Notes under the pieces: generated by a model
What the model saw: the letters and a program-made list of their open reading frames with translations, nothing else
Told to the model about the DNA's origin: nothing
Database searches by the model: none
In this document: in pieces, positions 1 through 7,283 of the stretch
How the letters are laid out: every line of letters begins with the position of its first letter
Position numbering within the stretch: the first letter of the stretch is position 1
From: an uncultured Collinsella sp.
GTDB taxonomy: Bacteria > Actinomycetota > Coriobacteriia > Coriobacteriales > Coriobacteriaceae
Direction of reading: 5' to 3'
DNA length: 14,462 nucleotides
Assembly (NCBI GenBank): GCA_902470695.1
Contig: CABRHH010000040.1
Coordinates: 1 to 14,462 of the forward strand
Translations under genes and position numbers: made by a program

Positions 1-80
1 ATGCGCACCTCCTGTCCGGACGCCCTGCAGCGTCCAACTTTTTGTCCGCAGTCCCTTTTCGCCCCCAAACGGACAAAGAA

Positions 81-290
81 CGAACCCGGTCGCCGCCGAT
101 GGCCAAAACGCGAACCCGGAATCACTGCTGCGGCCGCCGATGGCCGCAGGGCGAACCCGGGATCACTGCTGCGGCCGCCGATGGACGAAAACCGAACCCG
201 GGATCACGGCCCCGACCGCCGACGGGCAGAAGCCGAACCCGGGACGCGGGCGGAAGCACAGGTGGACAGAAACCGAACCCGCGCCACCTC
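81..290. repeat. Degenerate 41-bp tandem repeat (about 5 units)
   Basis: The motif CGAACCCGG begins at 81, 111, 152, 193, 234 and 274 (last copy CGAACCCGC), so the spacing is 30, 41, 41, 41 and 40 bp. Units at 111 and 152 are nearly identical and contain GATCACTGCTGCGGCCGCC (AATCAC in the first); later units diverge. The 41-bp period is not a multiple of three, so any reading frame is scrambled from unit to unit, which argues against coding. It lies downstream of the rph stop codon. Its role is unknown. Confidence 0.8.
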
Positions 291-499
291 AGCGCAAGAC
301 TACGCCGCCGAACACCCCGCGGCCCCGAATCGATACCGCATCGGGGTCCACGCCGGAGCTTCACCACGCCGAGCCCGCCCCGGCTCGACGTCGCATCGAG
401 CCCGCGTCGGCGTCTGATCCGCGGCCGCCTCGGCGCTCCACCGCCGTATCGAACCCCACCCCGGCACGCCACGCTCGCCGGGATCACGGCCGAACCCGT
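291..499. other. Noncoding GC-rich stretch downstream of rph
   Basis: I find no gene here with a ribosome site, recognisable protein or repeat. Open frames cross it on both strands, but they are low-complexity Arg/Pro/Ala reading of GC-rich DNA. One more degenerate piece of the 41-bp repeat is visible near 483-499 (GGGATCACGGCCGAACCCG). I see no T-tailed terminator for the minus-strand rph gene. Confidence 0.5.
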
Positions 500-1234
500 C
501 TAGTCCTGGAACGCCGTGACTTCGTCCTGGAGCTTGAGCAGCTGAGCGATGCCCAGCTCGCCCAAATCGAGCAGACGGTTCAGCCGGGCGCGGTCGAAGG
601 GCGTCTGCTCACCGGTGCCCTGCAGCTCGATGATCTCGCCCGCATCGGTGGCCACCAGGTTCATGTCCACCTCGGCATGGCTATCCTCGGCATAGTCCAG
701 ATCGAGCAGCTCGGCGCCGTCCACCAGGCCCATCGACACCGCCGCGACCTGACCGGTGAGCGGCAGGCGGGAGATCTTGCCCGCTTCGACCCAGGCCATG
801 AGCGCATCGTGCAGGGCCACCCAGGCACCGGTGATGCTTGCCGTGCGGGTACCGCCGTCGGCCTGCAGCACATCGCAGTCCACCGTAACGGTGTACTCAC
901 CGAGCGCCTTCATGTTCACCACCGTGCGCAGGCTGCGACCGATCAGGCGCTCGATCTCCATGGAACGGCCCTTGCGCGAGCCCGTTTCGCGGCGGGTGCG
1001 ACGGTTGGTGGAGGCCGGCAGCATGGCGTACTCGGCCGTCACCCAGCCAGCGCGGCTCGCCTTGCGCCAGCCCGGCACGCCCTCCTCGATCGTGGCGGCA
1101 CACAGCACGCGCGTGTCGCCGAACTCGACCAGGCACGAACCGAGCGCGTGCTTCATAACGTCGCGCGTGAGCGACACCGGGCGCATCTCGTTTGCCGCGC
1201 GTCCGGCCGCCCGGTTGATCAGGATATGGTCCAT
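500..1234 (-). CDS. rph: Ribonuclease PH (tRNA nucleotidyltransferase)
   Basis: This is a 244-residue protein of normal RNase PH length. RNase PH is a phosphorolytic 3'-5' exoribonuclease that trims the 3' ends of tRNA precursors in the cytoplasm as a ring-shaped hexamer. Visible hallmarks are the N-terminal GRAANEMRPVSLTRDV stretch, the GSCLVEFGDTRVLCAA core, the basic RRETGSRKGRSMEIERLIGRSLR region that contacts RNA, and DCDVLQADGGTRTASITGA, which contributes phosphate and active-site residues. The ATG at 1234 has AAAGGA seven bases upstream. It is the last gene of the HAD-murI-rph cluster, separated from murI by 264 bp containing a minisatellite, so it may be co-transcribed or have its own promoter. 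A partner rdgB gene, common after rph, is not visible downstream. Confidence 0.97.
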   Translation of the reverse strand: MDHILINRAAGRAANEMRPVSLTRDVMKHALGSCLVEFGDTRVLCAATIEEGVPGWRKASRAGWVTAEYAMLPASTNRRTRRETGSRKGRSMEIERLIGRSLRTVVNMKALGEYTVTVDCDVLQADGGTRTASITGAWVALHDALMAWVEAGKISRLPLTGQVAAVSMGLVDGAELLDLDYAEDSHAEVDMNLVATDAGEIIELQGTGEQTPFDRARLNRLLDLGELGIAQLLKLQDEVTAFQD

Positions 1235-1342
1235 GGAGATTTCCTTTCACGTTTCCGGCAGCGATCGCCGCCGGCTGATTGCCATCTGTTGAAGCGGGCC
1301 ATCGCATGGCGCGCGGCGCCGGTCACCGCGCAACGCGCGATC

Positions 1343-1460
1343 GCACGGCAGGTAGCATCGGCCATCGCACGGCAGGCGGTGTCGGCCACTGCACGACCCG
1401 CAGCGCACGGCAGGCGGCATCGGCCACTGCACGACCCGCAGCGCGCGGCAGGCCCGCATT
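1343..1460. repeat. 38-bp minisatellite between murI and rph
   Basis: Units start at 1343 (24 bp), 1367 (38 bp), 1405 (38 bp) and 1443 (partial). Each begins GCACGGCAGG or GCGCGGCAGG. The two 38-bp units differ at only two bases (TG versus CA) and end in CACTGCACGACCCGCAGC. The array fills much of the 264-bp murI-rph gap, which has no convincing gene. It would be transcribed if the two genes share an mRNA. Function unknown. Confidence 0.85.
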
Positions 1461-1498
1461 CGCCCGCACCCACCCGCACCCACACGCAACCGCGCCGT

Positions 1499-2371
1499 CT
1501 ACACGCGTGCCAGCTCGTCGAGCCCCACATGCTCGATGCTCTTGAGCGGCCGGCCGAAGATGAAGCTGCCCGCCGCCGCGAACGCCGCGATGTTGTCTGC
1601 GGTGGTGGCGAACCGGTGCTCGGGCTCCACAGCGGGCGCTGCGAGCATCTCGCGGCGACGCAGGATGTCGGCGAGCTCCTCGGTGGTTTCCTCGGCCGAC
1701 GACACCACGCGTACCCCCTCCCCCAGCACCGCGCGGATGGGGCCGGCAAGCAGGGGAAAGTGCGTGCATCCGAGCACCACCGTGTCGACCGCGGGGCCGA
1801 ACGGGGGCGTCATGGTGCGCGCCACCTCCGCCCGAATCTGCGGCGTGTCGAAGATGTCCGCGCCGTCCAGCCAGCGCTCCTGCAGGTGCGCGCCGGTGGC
1901 CAGCTCGCGCTCGACGATGTCCACGAAACTCGATGCCGGGCAGCCGAACACGTCGACGCTCGCATCCAGGTCCTGAATCGCGCGCGTGTAGGCGCCGGCG
2001 CGGATGGTGAGGTTGGTGGCGAGCACGCCCACCTGGCCGGTGCGTGTGCTGTGAATGGCCGCGCGGGCGCCGGGGGCGATCACGCCGATCACCGGCACGT
2101 CGAGCAGCTGCTGGGCAATGCGCAGGGCGGCTGCCGTGGCGGTGTTACAGGCGATCACCAGGATCTTGATGTCGTGCGCGGCAAGCCACCTGCCGGCCTG
2201 CAAGGCAAAGGTGCGCACCTCGTCCTCGCTGCGCGTGCCGTACGGGCAGCGCTTGGTGTCGCCGAAGTAGTACACCGATTCATGCGGCAGCGCCGTGGCG
2301 ATCGAGCGCGCCACGGTCAGGCCGCCGAGCCCGGAGTCGAAGACGCCGATGGGCCGTTCACGATCGTTCAT
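1499..2371 (-). CDS. murI: Glutamate racemase
   Basis: This 290-residue enzyme interconverts L- and D-glutamate, supplying D-Glu for peptidoglycan in the cytoplasm. The N-terminal IGVFDSGLGGLTV carries the conserved Asp12 and Ser13. The two catalytic cysteines are Cys75 in VIACNTATA and Cys202 in VLGCTHFPLL, which act as the acid/base pair. YYFGDTKRCPYG (residues 34-45) is also typical of the family. The length is normal. The ATG at 2371 has a strong AGGAGG that overlaps the TAG stop of the upstream HAD gene (2386-2384), with only 12 bp between the two genes. This suggests translational coupling. The gene lies second in a minus-strand cluster, before rph. Confidence 0.97.
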   Translation of the reverse strand: MNDRERPIGVFDSGLGGLTVARSIATALPHESVYYFGDTKRCPYGTRSEDEVRTFALQAGRWLAAHDIKILVIACNTATAAALRIAQQLLDVPVIGVIAPGARAAIHSTRTGQVGVLATNLTIRAGAYTRAIQDLDASVDVFGCPASSFVDIVERELATGAHLQERWLDGADIFDTPQIRAEVARTMTPPFGPAVDTVVLGCTHFPLLAGPIRAVLGEGVRVVSSAEETTEELADILRRREMLAAPAVEPEHRFATTADNIAAFAAAGSFIFGRPLKSIEHVGLDELARV

Positions 2372-2383
2372 GGCAGGCGCCTC

Positions 2384-3307
2384 CTAGGCCCGGGCCGCAA
2401 GCAGCGCACGGGCCATGTAGGCCCAGCCGTCCACGACCTCGCCGCGCGCCACGTACACGTTGTCGCGTGCCTCGATAAGCGCTGGGGCAGCCGGATCGCG
2501 CAGGGCATTCTCCACACACACGAAGGTGCCCACGTAGGGTGCCACCTCGAAATCGGACTCGGAGTCGCCGATGGCCAGGGTTTCAGCAGGATCGATACCG
2601 CGCAGCTCGCAGAAGCGCTCGATACCGCGGCCCTTGTTGAGGCCCGCCGGCAGGATGTTGAACGCGCGGCCCGGGCCATCCTCGCCCAGATCAAGCGTGG
2701 TGGGGCGGGACACGTGCGTGAGATAGCCGTTGTTCGCCCACACCAGGCCGAGGCCCGCCTCGTCGAGCATGGTCTGCACCTCGGCATCGGGTACCTCGCC
2801 GCGCAGCCCGACGGTGACCTCGCGGTACTTGTAACCGGTGGACATGTCGTTGTGGTACTCGATGCGGCCCGGCCAGCGCTCGATGATGCGATCGGTGACG
2901 CCCGTGCGCTCCATAACCTGATGCGGGGTGAGGCCGCTCGCCGCATCGAAGGCCATGTCGCCGCAGAAATACTCCCAGCGGTTGGCCTTGAGGTCGAGCA
3001 TAAGCAGGCCGCCCATCTCGCCGATGTAGGCGTTGAAGCCGAGGATGCGGGCGTCCTCCTGCAGCATGGTGCGGTTGCGGCCGGAACAGGGGATGATCTC
3101 GATGCCGGCGCGCGCAAGATCGACGATCGCCTGGACGAGCGTGAGGCTAGGGGCGCCGTCGTTGCCCTTGAGCGCGCACGAGCCGGGGGCCAACATGGTG
3201 GCGTCGAGGTCGGTGAACAGGTAGCGCACGCGGGCAAGCCGGTCGCGCAGCTCCCCAGTGGGCGTCTCGGGCAGGACGGGGTAGCGTGCAAGATCGGTGT
3301 TGCTCAT
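2384..3307 (-). CDS. HAD-superfamily phosphatase, Cof-like (C2-capped)
   Basis: This 307-residue cytoplasmic hydrolase probably removes phosphate from a small sugar phosphate or similar metabolite; the substrate is not known. All four HAD motifs are present: motif I DLDAT (Asp33 nucleophile, Asp35), motif II Ser75 in CSGRN, motif III Lys225 in GLNKGRG, and motif IV GDSESD (Asp248, Asp252). The roughly 140 residues between motifs II and III match a C2-type cap, as in Cof, sucrose-phosphate phosphatase and mannosyl-3-phosphoglycerate phosphatase relatives. The reading frame stays open upstream to 3433, but I chose ATG at 3307 because GGAGG lies five bases before it. It is the first gene of the cluster, is coupled to murI, and has a -10 box at 3344-3349. 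Confidence 0.9.
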   Translation of the reverse strand: MSNTDLARYPVLPETPTGELRDRLARVRYLFTDLDATMLAPGSCALKGNDGAPSLTLVQAIVDLARAGIEIIPCSGRNRTMLQEDARILGFNAYIGEMGGLLMLDLKANRWEYFCGDMAFDAASGLTPHQVMERTGVTDRIIERWPGRIEYHNDMSTGYKYREVTVGLRGEVPDAEVQTMLDEAGLGLVWANNGYLTHVSRPTTLDLGEDGPGRAFNILPAGLNKGRGIERFCELRGIDPAETLAIGDSESDFEVAPYVGTFVCVENALRDPAAPALIEARDNVYVARGEVVDGWAYMARALLAARA

Positions 3308-3343
3308 CGGCTCCTCCAGGTGGTAAGCGGCATAGATGCTTTT

Positions 3344-3349
3344 ATTGTA
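3344..3349 (-). promoter_or_regulatory. Candidate -10 box of the HAD-murI-rph operon
   Basis: On the minus strand the hexamer reads TACAAT, one base from the TATAAT consensus, about 37 bp before the HAD start codon. No good -35 hexamer is seen 16-18 bp upstream. It lies about 54 bp from the opposing tRNA -10 box, so the two promoters are divergent. Confidence 0.5.
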
Positions 3350-3402
3350 GCCTCCGATGCCGCATGCCACGAAAAGTGCGAACGCGGAAGGACCGCTTCG
3401 GG

Positions 3403-3408
3403 TATACT
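3403..3408 (+). promoter_or_regulatory. Candidate -10 box of tRNA-Val
   Basis: TATACT lies ten bases before the 5' end of the tRNA, leaving a very short leader. A recognisable -35 hexamer is absent at the expected distance (around 3380-3385). tRNA promoters often have a GC-rich discriminator after the -10, and CCCCACAC is seen here. Confidence 0.5.
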
Positions 3409-3418
3409 GTCCCCACAC

Positions 3419-3491
3419 GGGCGATTGGCGCAACGGTTAGCGCAGGTGCTTTACACGCACAAGGCTGGGGGTTCGAATCCCTCATCGCCCA
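3419..3491 (+). tRNA. tRNA-Val(TAC)
   Basis: These 73 bases fold as a cloverleaf. The acceptor arms GGGCGAT and ATCGCCC pair perfectly, and the D stem is GCGC/GCGC around a loop with GG. The anticodon stem is GGTGC/GCACA, in which the outer pair is a G-A mismatch. The anticodon loop TTTACAC gives anticodon TAC (valine), the variable loop is five bases, and the T arm is GGGGG-TTCGAAT-CCCTC with one G-T pair. The discriminator base is A at 3491. The CCA tail is not encoded, since CCC follows. It stands alone, divergent from the HAD-murI-rph cluster, and a strong terminator follows 12 bases later. Confidence 0.95.
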
Positions 3492-3566
3492 CCCGCTCTG
3501 AACACGGCCCCGGCAACGGGGCCGTTTCCTTTTGGCGCACGCGCACGGATTCGAACCCCGTCCGGG
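3474..3566. repeat. Direct repeat copy 1: tRNA 3' end, terminator and T-arm-like tail
   Basis: This copy starts in the T loop of tRNA-Val (CGAATCCC), runs through the tRNA end and the terminator, and ends in CGTCCGGG at 3566. It matches 3659-3749 almost perfectly, the differences being one T/C in the T tract and a small indel near 3540. The offset is 185 bp. Confidence 0.85.
3504..3533 (+). terminator. Rho-independent terminator of tRNA-Val
   Basis: The arms ACGGCCCCG (3504-3512) and CGGGGCCGT (3517-3525) pair perfectly over nine bases around a GCAA (GNRA) tetraloop. They are followed by a T-rich tail, TTTCCTTTT. Confidence 0.88.
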
Positions 3567-3573
3567 GGACGGA

Positions 3574-3636
3574 GCTGCGGGAACGCGCGAGCGTTCCCCA
3601 GCGCAGTCCGCGAGGCGCCCCGCGCCGAAGCGGGGC
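3574..3636. other. Two strong hairpins between the tRNA-end repeats
   Basis: The first hairpin pairs GCTG(C)GGGAACGC with GCGTTCCCCAGC around a GCGA tetraloop (3574-3602), giving 12 bp with one bulged C. The second pairs GCCCCGC with GCGGGGC around GCCGAA (3617-3636). Neither has a T tail, so they are not ordinary terminators. They may be repeat-element structure or part of an unrecognised RNA. I see no protein-coding signal here. Confidence 0.55.
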
Positions 3637-3658
3637 GAGGGCGGCGCCAGCCGCCCGG

Positions 3659-3749
3659 CGAATCCCTCATCGCCCACCCGCTCTGAACACGGCCCCGGCA
3701 ACGGGGCCGTTTCCCTTTGGCGCGCGCACGGATTCGAACCCCGTCCGGG
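3659..3749. repeat. Direct repeat copy 2: orphan tRNA-Val 3' end plus terminator
   Basis: This second copy begins CGAATCCCTCATCGCCCA, identical to the last 18 bases of tRNA-Val, but the rest of the tRNA is absent. It includes a second copy of the terminator hairpin (3689-3710, again with a GCAA loop) and the tail ending CGTCCGGG. It could come from tandem duplication, or be the scar of a site-specific integration at the tRNA 3' end. Confidence 0.85.
3689..3718 (+). terminator. Duplicated copy of the tRNA terminator
   Basis: The arms ACGGCCCCG and CGGGGCCGT pair around GCAA as in the first copy, followed by TTTCCCTTT. No plus-strand gene needs it here; it exists because of the 185-bp duplication. 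It could still stop read-through. Confidence 0.65.
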
Positions 3750-3792
3750 CAGCACCGACCGGGCCCCATGCCTCTTCTCCCCGAATTGAGCA

Positions 3793-3824
3793 GGGAGGGG
3801 CCGCATGTTCAGACGACCCCTCCC
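3793..3824 (-). terminator. Possible terminator of the surface glycosidase gene
   Basis: GGGAGGGG (3793-3800) and CCCCTCCC (3817-3824) pair over eight bases with a 16-base loop, about 20 bp after the stop codon of the minus-strand glycosidase. On the minus strand it is followed by TGCTCAATTC, which is poor in T, so termination may be weak. Confidence 0.45.
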
Positions 3825-3843
3825 CTCATGGCATCCAACCAGG

Positions 3844-6800
3844 CTAATGCGTTCGCCTTCGAGCGCATGCGAAGCAGGCAGCGGATAGGGCAGCCGCAGC
3901 TGCCACCAGCGGCACCGATGCGTCGCCCGTTTGAGGCAGCACGCCCTGATGCCGGCCCGCTCCAGATGCGCCCTTACCCGAGGAGGCCTGCGAGGCGGCG
4001 CCCGTCGCGGCGCCCCCAGAGGACGGAAGGCCCGGCTCGGGCTGCGAACTGGGCCCCATCGGCGGCTCCGGGTCGGGCTGCGGCTCGGGAGCGGGGTTCA
4101 CGGGAGGCTCCGGGTCCGGATTCGGCTCCGGATCCACCGGCGGGCGGGCGCCGTCGGCCGCCTTGATCGTTACGATCGTGAAGGAATGCGGAGCGAGCTT
4201 CAGCGTGTGCGTGCGCCCGCTCGCGGTCTCCGTCCGGGTCTCGACCGCCACGGCATCCGGATTATCCAGGCTGTTTTCTGCATAAAACGCATTGCCTGAC
4301 AGGCTTTTCACCTCAAGCTCGCGCCCGGTCAAATCGACGCCGTCGACCGCAAGGGCCACCGTGGAGGGCAGCTTCCCGTCGTCACCGGCACCCTCGACAT
4401 CGTTCAAGGCCAAATTCACCAGCGCCACGTACACGGTGCCGTCCGCATCGGTCGATGCCATCACCGCGTGCTGGCTCACCCCGTTCGAGAGCATCGCTTC
4501 GTTGCTCACCTCGGCCGCAACCTCGGTGTCACCGAAGCTGCTGTTGAACATGGAGAACACATGCGCGCTGGGCGTGGCGAAGAACTTGAATGCACCCGAG
4601 CCGTCCTTCTGCTCGTCCAGATTCCCTTGCGCCACTGCCTGGATCACCGCCTGCTGCGTGGGACCGAGCGAGTCCGCCCCGCTCGAGTAGTAATCGACCA
4701 GGCAGTGCTTTTGGATATACGGACTCCCCTGCTCGGCATATTCCATAATCGCGCGCGCAATGTACAGGGCATGCGCCTGCGAGCGAACCAGGGAGTTGGT
4801 CGACCGGAAAATCCCATATTCGCTGATAACGGGCACCTTGGTTGCGTCACCTGTCACCTGCCGCATGTAGTCGACATGGCGCTGCACCGTATCGGCCACA
4901 CCGTCACCCAAACGCATCACATCGAGGTACCATGCCTGCTTGTTCGCCACGGTCGGCGCATCATCGTTGTAGGCGGGATTGCCCACCTTGTTTGTATACG
5001 GATGCACCGCCATGCCATCGTACAGATCATCCGCACCCTTTTTGTGCATGAGGTCAACGAACTCGTTGCCCTCCCATGACGTATAGATGTTGAGGGCGCC
5101 GTTCTGCTCGAACGCCGGATCGATCTGCTCCATGGTTTTGCGCATGGCGCGGGATATGTCGATGAAGCCATCGCGCTCCACCTGGTAATCGACGGTTATC
5201 TGGCTGCCCTTCGCCGGAATGGCACCGTGGACGCCGTCGCCGAAGGTGAAGAAGCCCGTCGCCATATCGAGTTGATAGACCGTATCGGCTGCTGCGGCCG
5301 AGCTCAGGTCGTCAACCGGGCTCCACAGCTCCCCGTTCACATACACCTTGACCGACCCCGGCGCTACGGCGTCGCGCGCGGAGCCATCATCCTGCTCGCG
5401 CGGAACCAGCGCGTAGCGGCAGGCAAACTCCTGGCCGGCCTCACCTGTCGAATACGACCTGTCCTCATTCCAGTCGCCACGCACGACCGCATACTGGTCG
5501 GTAAACGTCGCGCGTCCGCCATCTGTGTACCCCTCCAGCGGACCGGCGGCGATACCCGTCATCCAATACTGCTGCGAGGCGGTCCCGTCGTCGCCACCCT
5601 GGTTGTTCTCGTTTCCGATCTCGAAGTAGCGGATGCCGAACGGCTCGGGGTGCCCGAGCTCGGCACGGCGGTCGGCCCATGCAACGCCTCCGTTGGGGTT
5701 GGTCCCCTGTCGGGCGTTCAGGAACTCCACCAGATCGGCCGCATCCTCCGCGTCGCCGCGGCCGATACCATATACCATAATGATCTCGGAGTTCATGCGC
5801 TCGGCAAACTCGGCAACCTCCATCAGGCCGAACGTTGGGGTGAACCCCGTCTGCCCCGGGTTGTTGTAAAACCCGTGAATCTGCGGCGTGCGCTCGATTT
5901 CCTTTGTTGCGGGATCGAGGTCGCCGATGGATTCCTTCCACACGTAGTTGTTCGAAATAGTGCCGCCCGGATAGCGCAGTGACCCGAATCCGGCCTGCTG
6001 ATATAGCGCCGCGAAGTCTGCCTTCACCGTGCCGTCCGGATTGACCGTACCGTACGCGTAGTTCGAATACCGGTGGTTGATGCCGAACAGCGAGCTGCTG
6101 AGGGAGCGTTTGACTTTGGTCGTATCGACACGTACCGTGGGGCCCTGCTCGCGCGCCACCTTGATGGCCGCCTTGAGCTCGGAGCACGCATCCTTCATGC
6201 TCTGGAGGTTGCCCGATGCTTGCGCCTCCCGAGCCCGCTCAAGTGCAGCTTTGAGCTGGACTGCCGCCTCGTTCTCCGCAGCGTCGCCCATGCCTTCGCA
6301 CAGCGCCTTCGCATCCTCTATGAGACCCGCCAGCTCATCGGCAACGGTCAGATCACCGTAAGATCCATATAGCTCGCCTACCTCGGCATCGGTGAGCGCG
6401 CGGCGAAACACGCATATCTCATCGAGCATGCCCTCGAAACGCGCCATATCGCCCGGATTCTTGTGCTCCCCGATAATGAGGTCCATCATCCCCTGGGGCA
6501 GATTGCCCGTCCAAGTGCCCTGTTCGAGCTTCTTACCGTTGATGTAGAGCTTGATGGACTTTGGGTCGCCCGTTCTCACCACCGTGAGATGCTCCCAGGT
6601 TCCGCGGGCGGGGTCGGCACCGAGCGATATGTCGCCACCGCCGTCTGCGCCTGCCAGAAATGAGACGAACTCGCCATTGTCGCGCTGATACAGCAGGGTC
6701 CTACCCTGCCCCGCGAACTGCAGGAGGGCCGTCTTCGCATCGGGGGCGGTATCGGTCGACTTGAGCCACAGCGAGATGGTGTAGGCCCGCTGCGAATCCA

Positions 6801-7149
6801 CGGCCTGGGGAACAACAAGGGAGAACTCAGCGGTTTTATCCCCGATGGCCAGGGATGTTCCAAGCTCCTTGAGATCGCTTGCAGCCGCATTCACACCCGG
6901 ACCGTCGACCGCAATCCCCATCGAAGGGTCCATGCCGTCGTTTGCAAATGCCCCATTCGCTTCCTGTCGCTCAAACGACCAATGCGCATCAGCAGCCTGC
7001 GGGGTTACGCCCGCAGCCCATGCCGGCGTGGAAGCGCCTGCCAAGATAATCGCACCGACCGCCAACGCCCGAGGCAGCAGATGCCGCACGCAGACACCAA
7101 CGCGACGCGCCACATGAACGGCAACGCTTCGATTCTTTGCTCTCACCAC
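3844..7149 (-). CDS. Secreted LPQTG-anchored clan GH-A glycosidase (arabinofuranosidase-like)
   Basis: This cell-wall protein of about 1100 residues probably cleaves arabinose-containing or related glycans outside the cell. Residue numbers count from a TTG at 7155. That TTG abuts GGAAGGA, so I prefer GTG at 7149, six bases after AAGGA. The order is: signal peptide to about 48 (ending STPAWAA); LamG-like jelly roll about 58-265; helical linker 271-337; catalytic (beta/alpha)8 barrel from 355 with SLRYPGG, acid/base Glu516 in FEIGNEN and nucleophile Glu779 in VISEYG; C-terminal beta domain about 850-1000; Pro/Glu-rich wall spacer 1004-1045; LPQTG 1073-1077, hydrophobic segment and Arg-rich tail. 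The two glutamates are 263 residues apart, about twice the usual GH51 distance, because of an inserted beta-rich domain (about 550-665). GH51-like fits best; GH39 or another clan A family is possible, so the substrate is inferred. Confidence 0.8.
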   Translation of the reverse strand: MVRAKNRSVAVHVARRVGVCVRHLLPRALAVGAIILAGASTPAWAAGVTPQAADAHWSFERQEANGAFANDGMDPSMGIAVDGPGVNAAASDLKELGTSLAIGDKTAEFSLVVPQAVDSQRAYTISLWLKSTDTAPDAKTALLQFAGQGRTLLYQRDNGEFVSFLAGADGGGDISLGADPARGTWEHLTVVRTGDPKSIKLYINGKKLEQGTWTGNLPQGMMDLIIGEHKNPGDMARFEGMLDEICVFRRALTDAEVGELYGSYGDLTVADELAGLIEDAKALCEGMGDAAENEAAVQLKAALERAREAQASGNLQSMKDACSELKAAIKVAREQGPTVRVDTTKVKRSLSSSLFGINHRYSNYAYGTVNPDGTVKADFAALYQQAGFGSLRYPGGTISNNYVWKESIGDLDPATKEIERTPQIHGFYNNPGQTGFTPTFGLMEVAEFAERMNSEIIMVYGIGRGDAEDAADLVEFLNARQGTNPNGGVAWADRRAELGHPEPFGIRYFEIGNENNQGGDDGTASQQYWMTGIAAGPLEGYTDGGRATFTDQYAVVRGDWNEDRSYSTGEAGQEFACRYALVPREQDDGSARDAVAPGSVKVYVNGELWSPVDDLSSAAAADTVYQLDMATGFFTFGDGVHGAIPAKGSQITVDYQVERDGFIDISRAMRKTMEQIDPAFEQNGALNIYTSWEGNEFVDLMHKKGADDLYDGMAVHPYTNKVGNPAYNDDAPTVANKQAWYLDVMRLGDGVADTVQRHVDYMRQVTGDATKVPVISEYGIFRSTNSLVRSQAHALYIARAIMEYAEQGSPYIQKHCLVDYYSSGADSLGPTQQAVIQAVAQGNLDEQKDGSGAFKFFATPSAHVFSMFNSSFGDTEVAAEVSNEAMLSNGVSQHAVMASTDADGTVYVALVNLALNDVEGAGDDGKLPSTVALAVDGVDLTGRELEVKSLSGNAFYAENSLDNPDAVAVETRTETASGRTHTLKLAPHSFTIVTIKAADGARPPVDPEPNPDPEPPVNPAPEPQPDPEPPMGPSSQPEPGLPSSGGAATGAASQASSGKGASGAGRHQGVLPQTGDASVPLVAAAAALSAACFACARRRTH

Positions 7150-7214
7150 TGTCAATCCTTCCCGTTTGTATGGGCCTGAAGCTCATGGCCTCAAGCCAAC
7201 CCAACACGATTGAC

Positions 7215-7247
7215 AGTATAAATAACAGTTACGAACATATTAGAACA
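7215..7247 (-). promoter_or_regulatory. Glycosidase promoter with three 10-bp-phased TGTT repeats
   Basis: On the minus strand a TATACT -10 box (7220-7215) lies about 66 bp before the GTG start. No TTGACA-like -35 hexamer is found 16-18 bp upstream; the position reads CTAATA. Instead TGTTCTAATA, TGTTCGTAAC and TGTTATTTAT follow each other with TGTT at exact 10-bp steps (7247, 7237, 7227), one helical turn each. This pattern suits an activator binding one face of the DNA at a promoter with a poor -35. The regulator is unknown. Confidence 0.5.
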
Positions 7248-7283
7248 AATCCGCAAAAGGTACTCTGAAGGCGGTAGAAGGTA

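Noticed and set aside
81..290. CRISPR array
   Set aside because: Units are contiguous and degenerate with no unique spacers, and no cas genes are in the window.
1..503. Open frames in the left repeat region as a repeat protein
   Set aside because: The 41-bp period changes frame at each unit, no ribosome site is present, and the products are Arg/Pro-rich noise.
3660..3780. A tRNA on the minus strand, from the GTTCGAATCC motif
   Set aside because: The T stem mispairs, and no D arm, anticodon arm or matching acceptor stem can be drawn.
3342..3806. Small proteins encoded across the tRNA and its duplicated end
   Set aside because: They read through a tRNA and terminators; such frames are common false annotations.
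140..3847. A 1235-codon open frame on the plus strand
   Set aside because: It runs antisense through rph, murI, the HAD gene and across the tRNA. Its product is low-complexity His/Arg/Ala-rich sequence, a known artefact of high-GC codon use.
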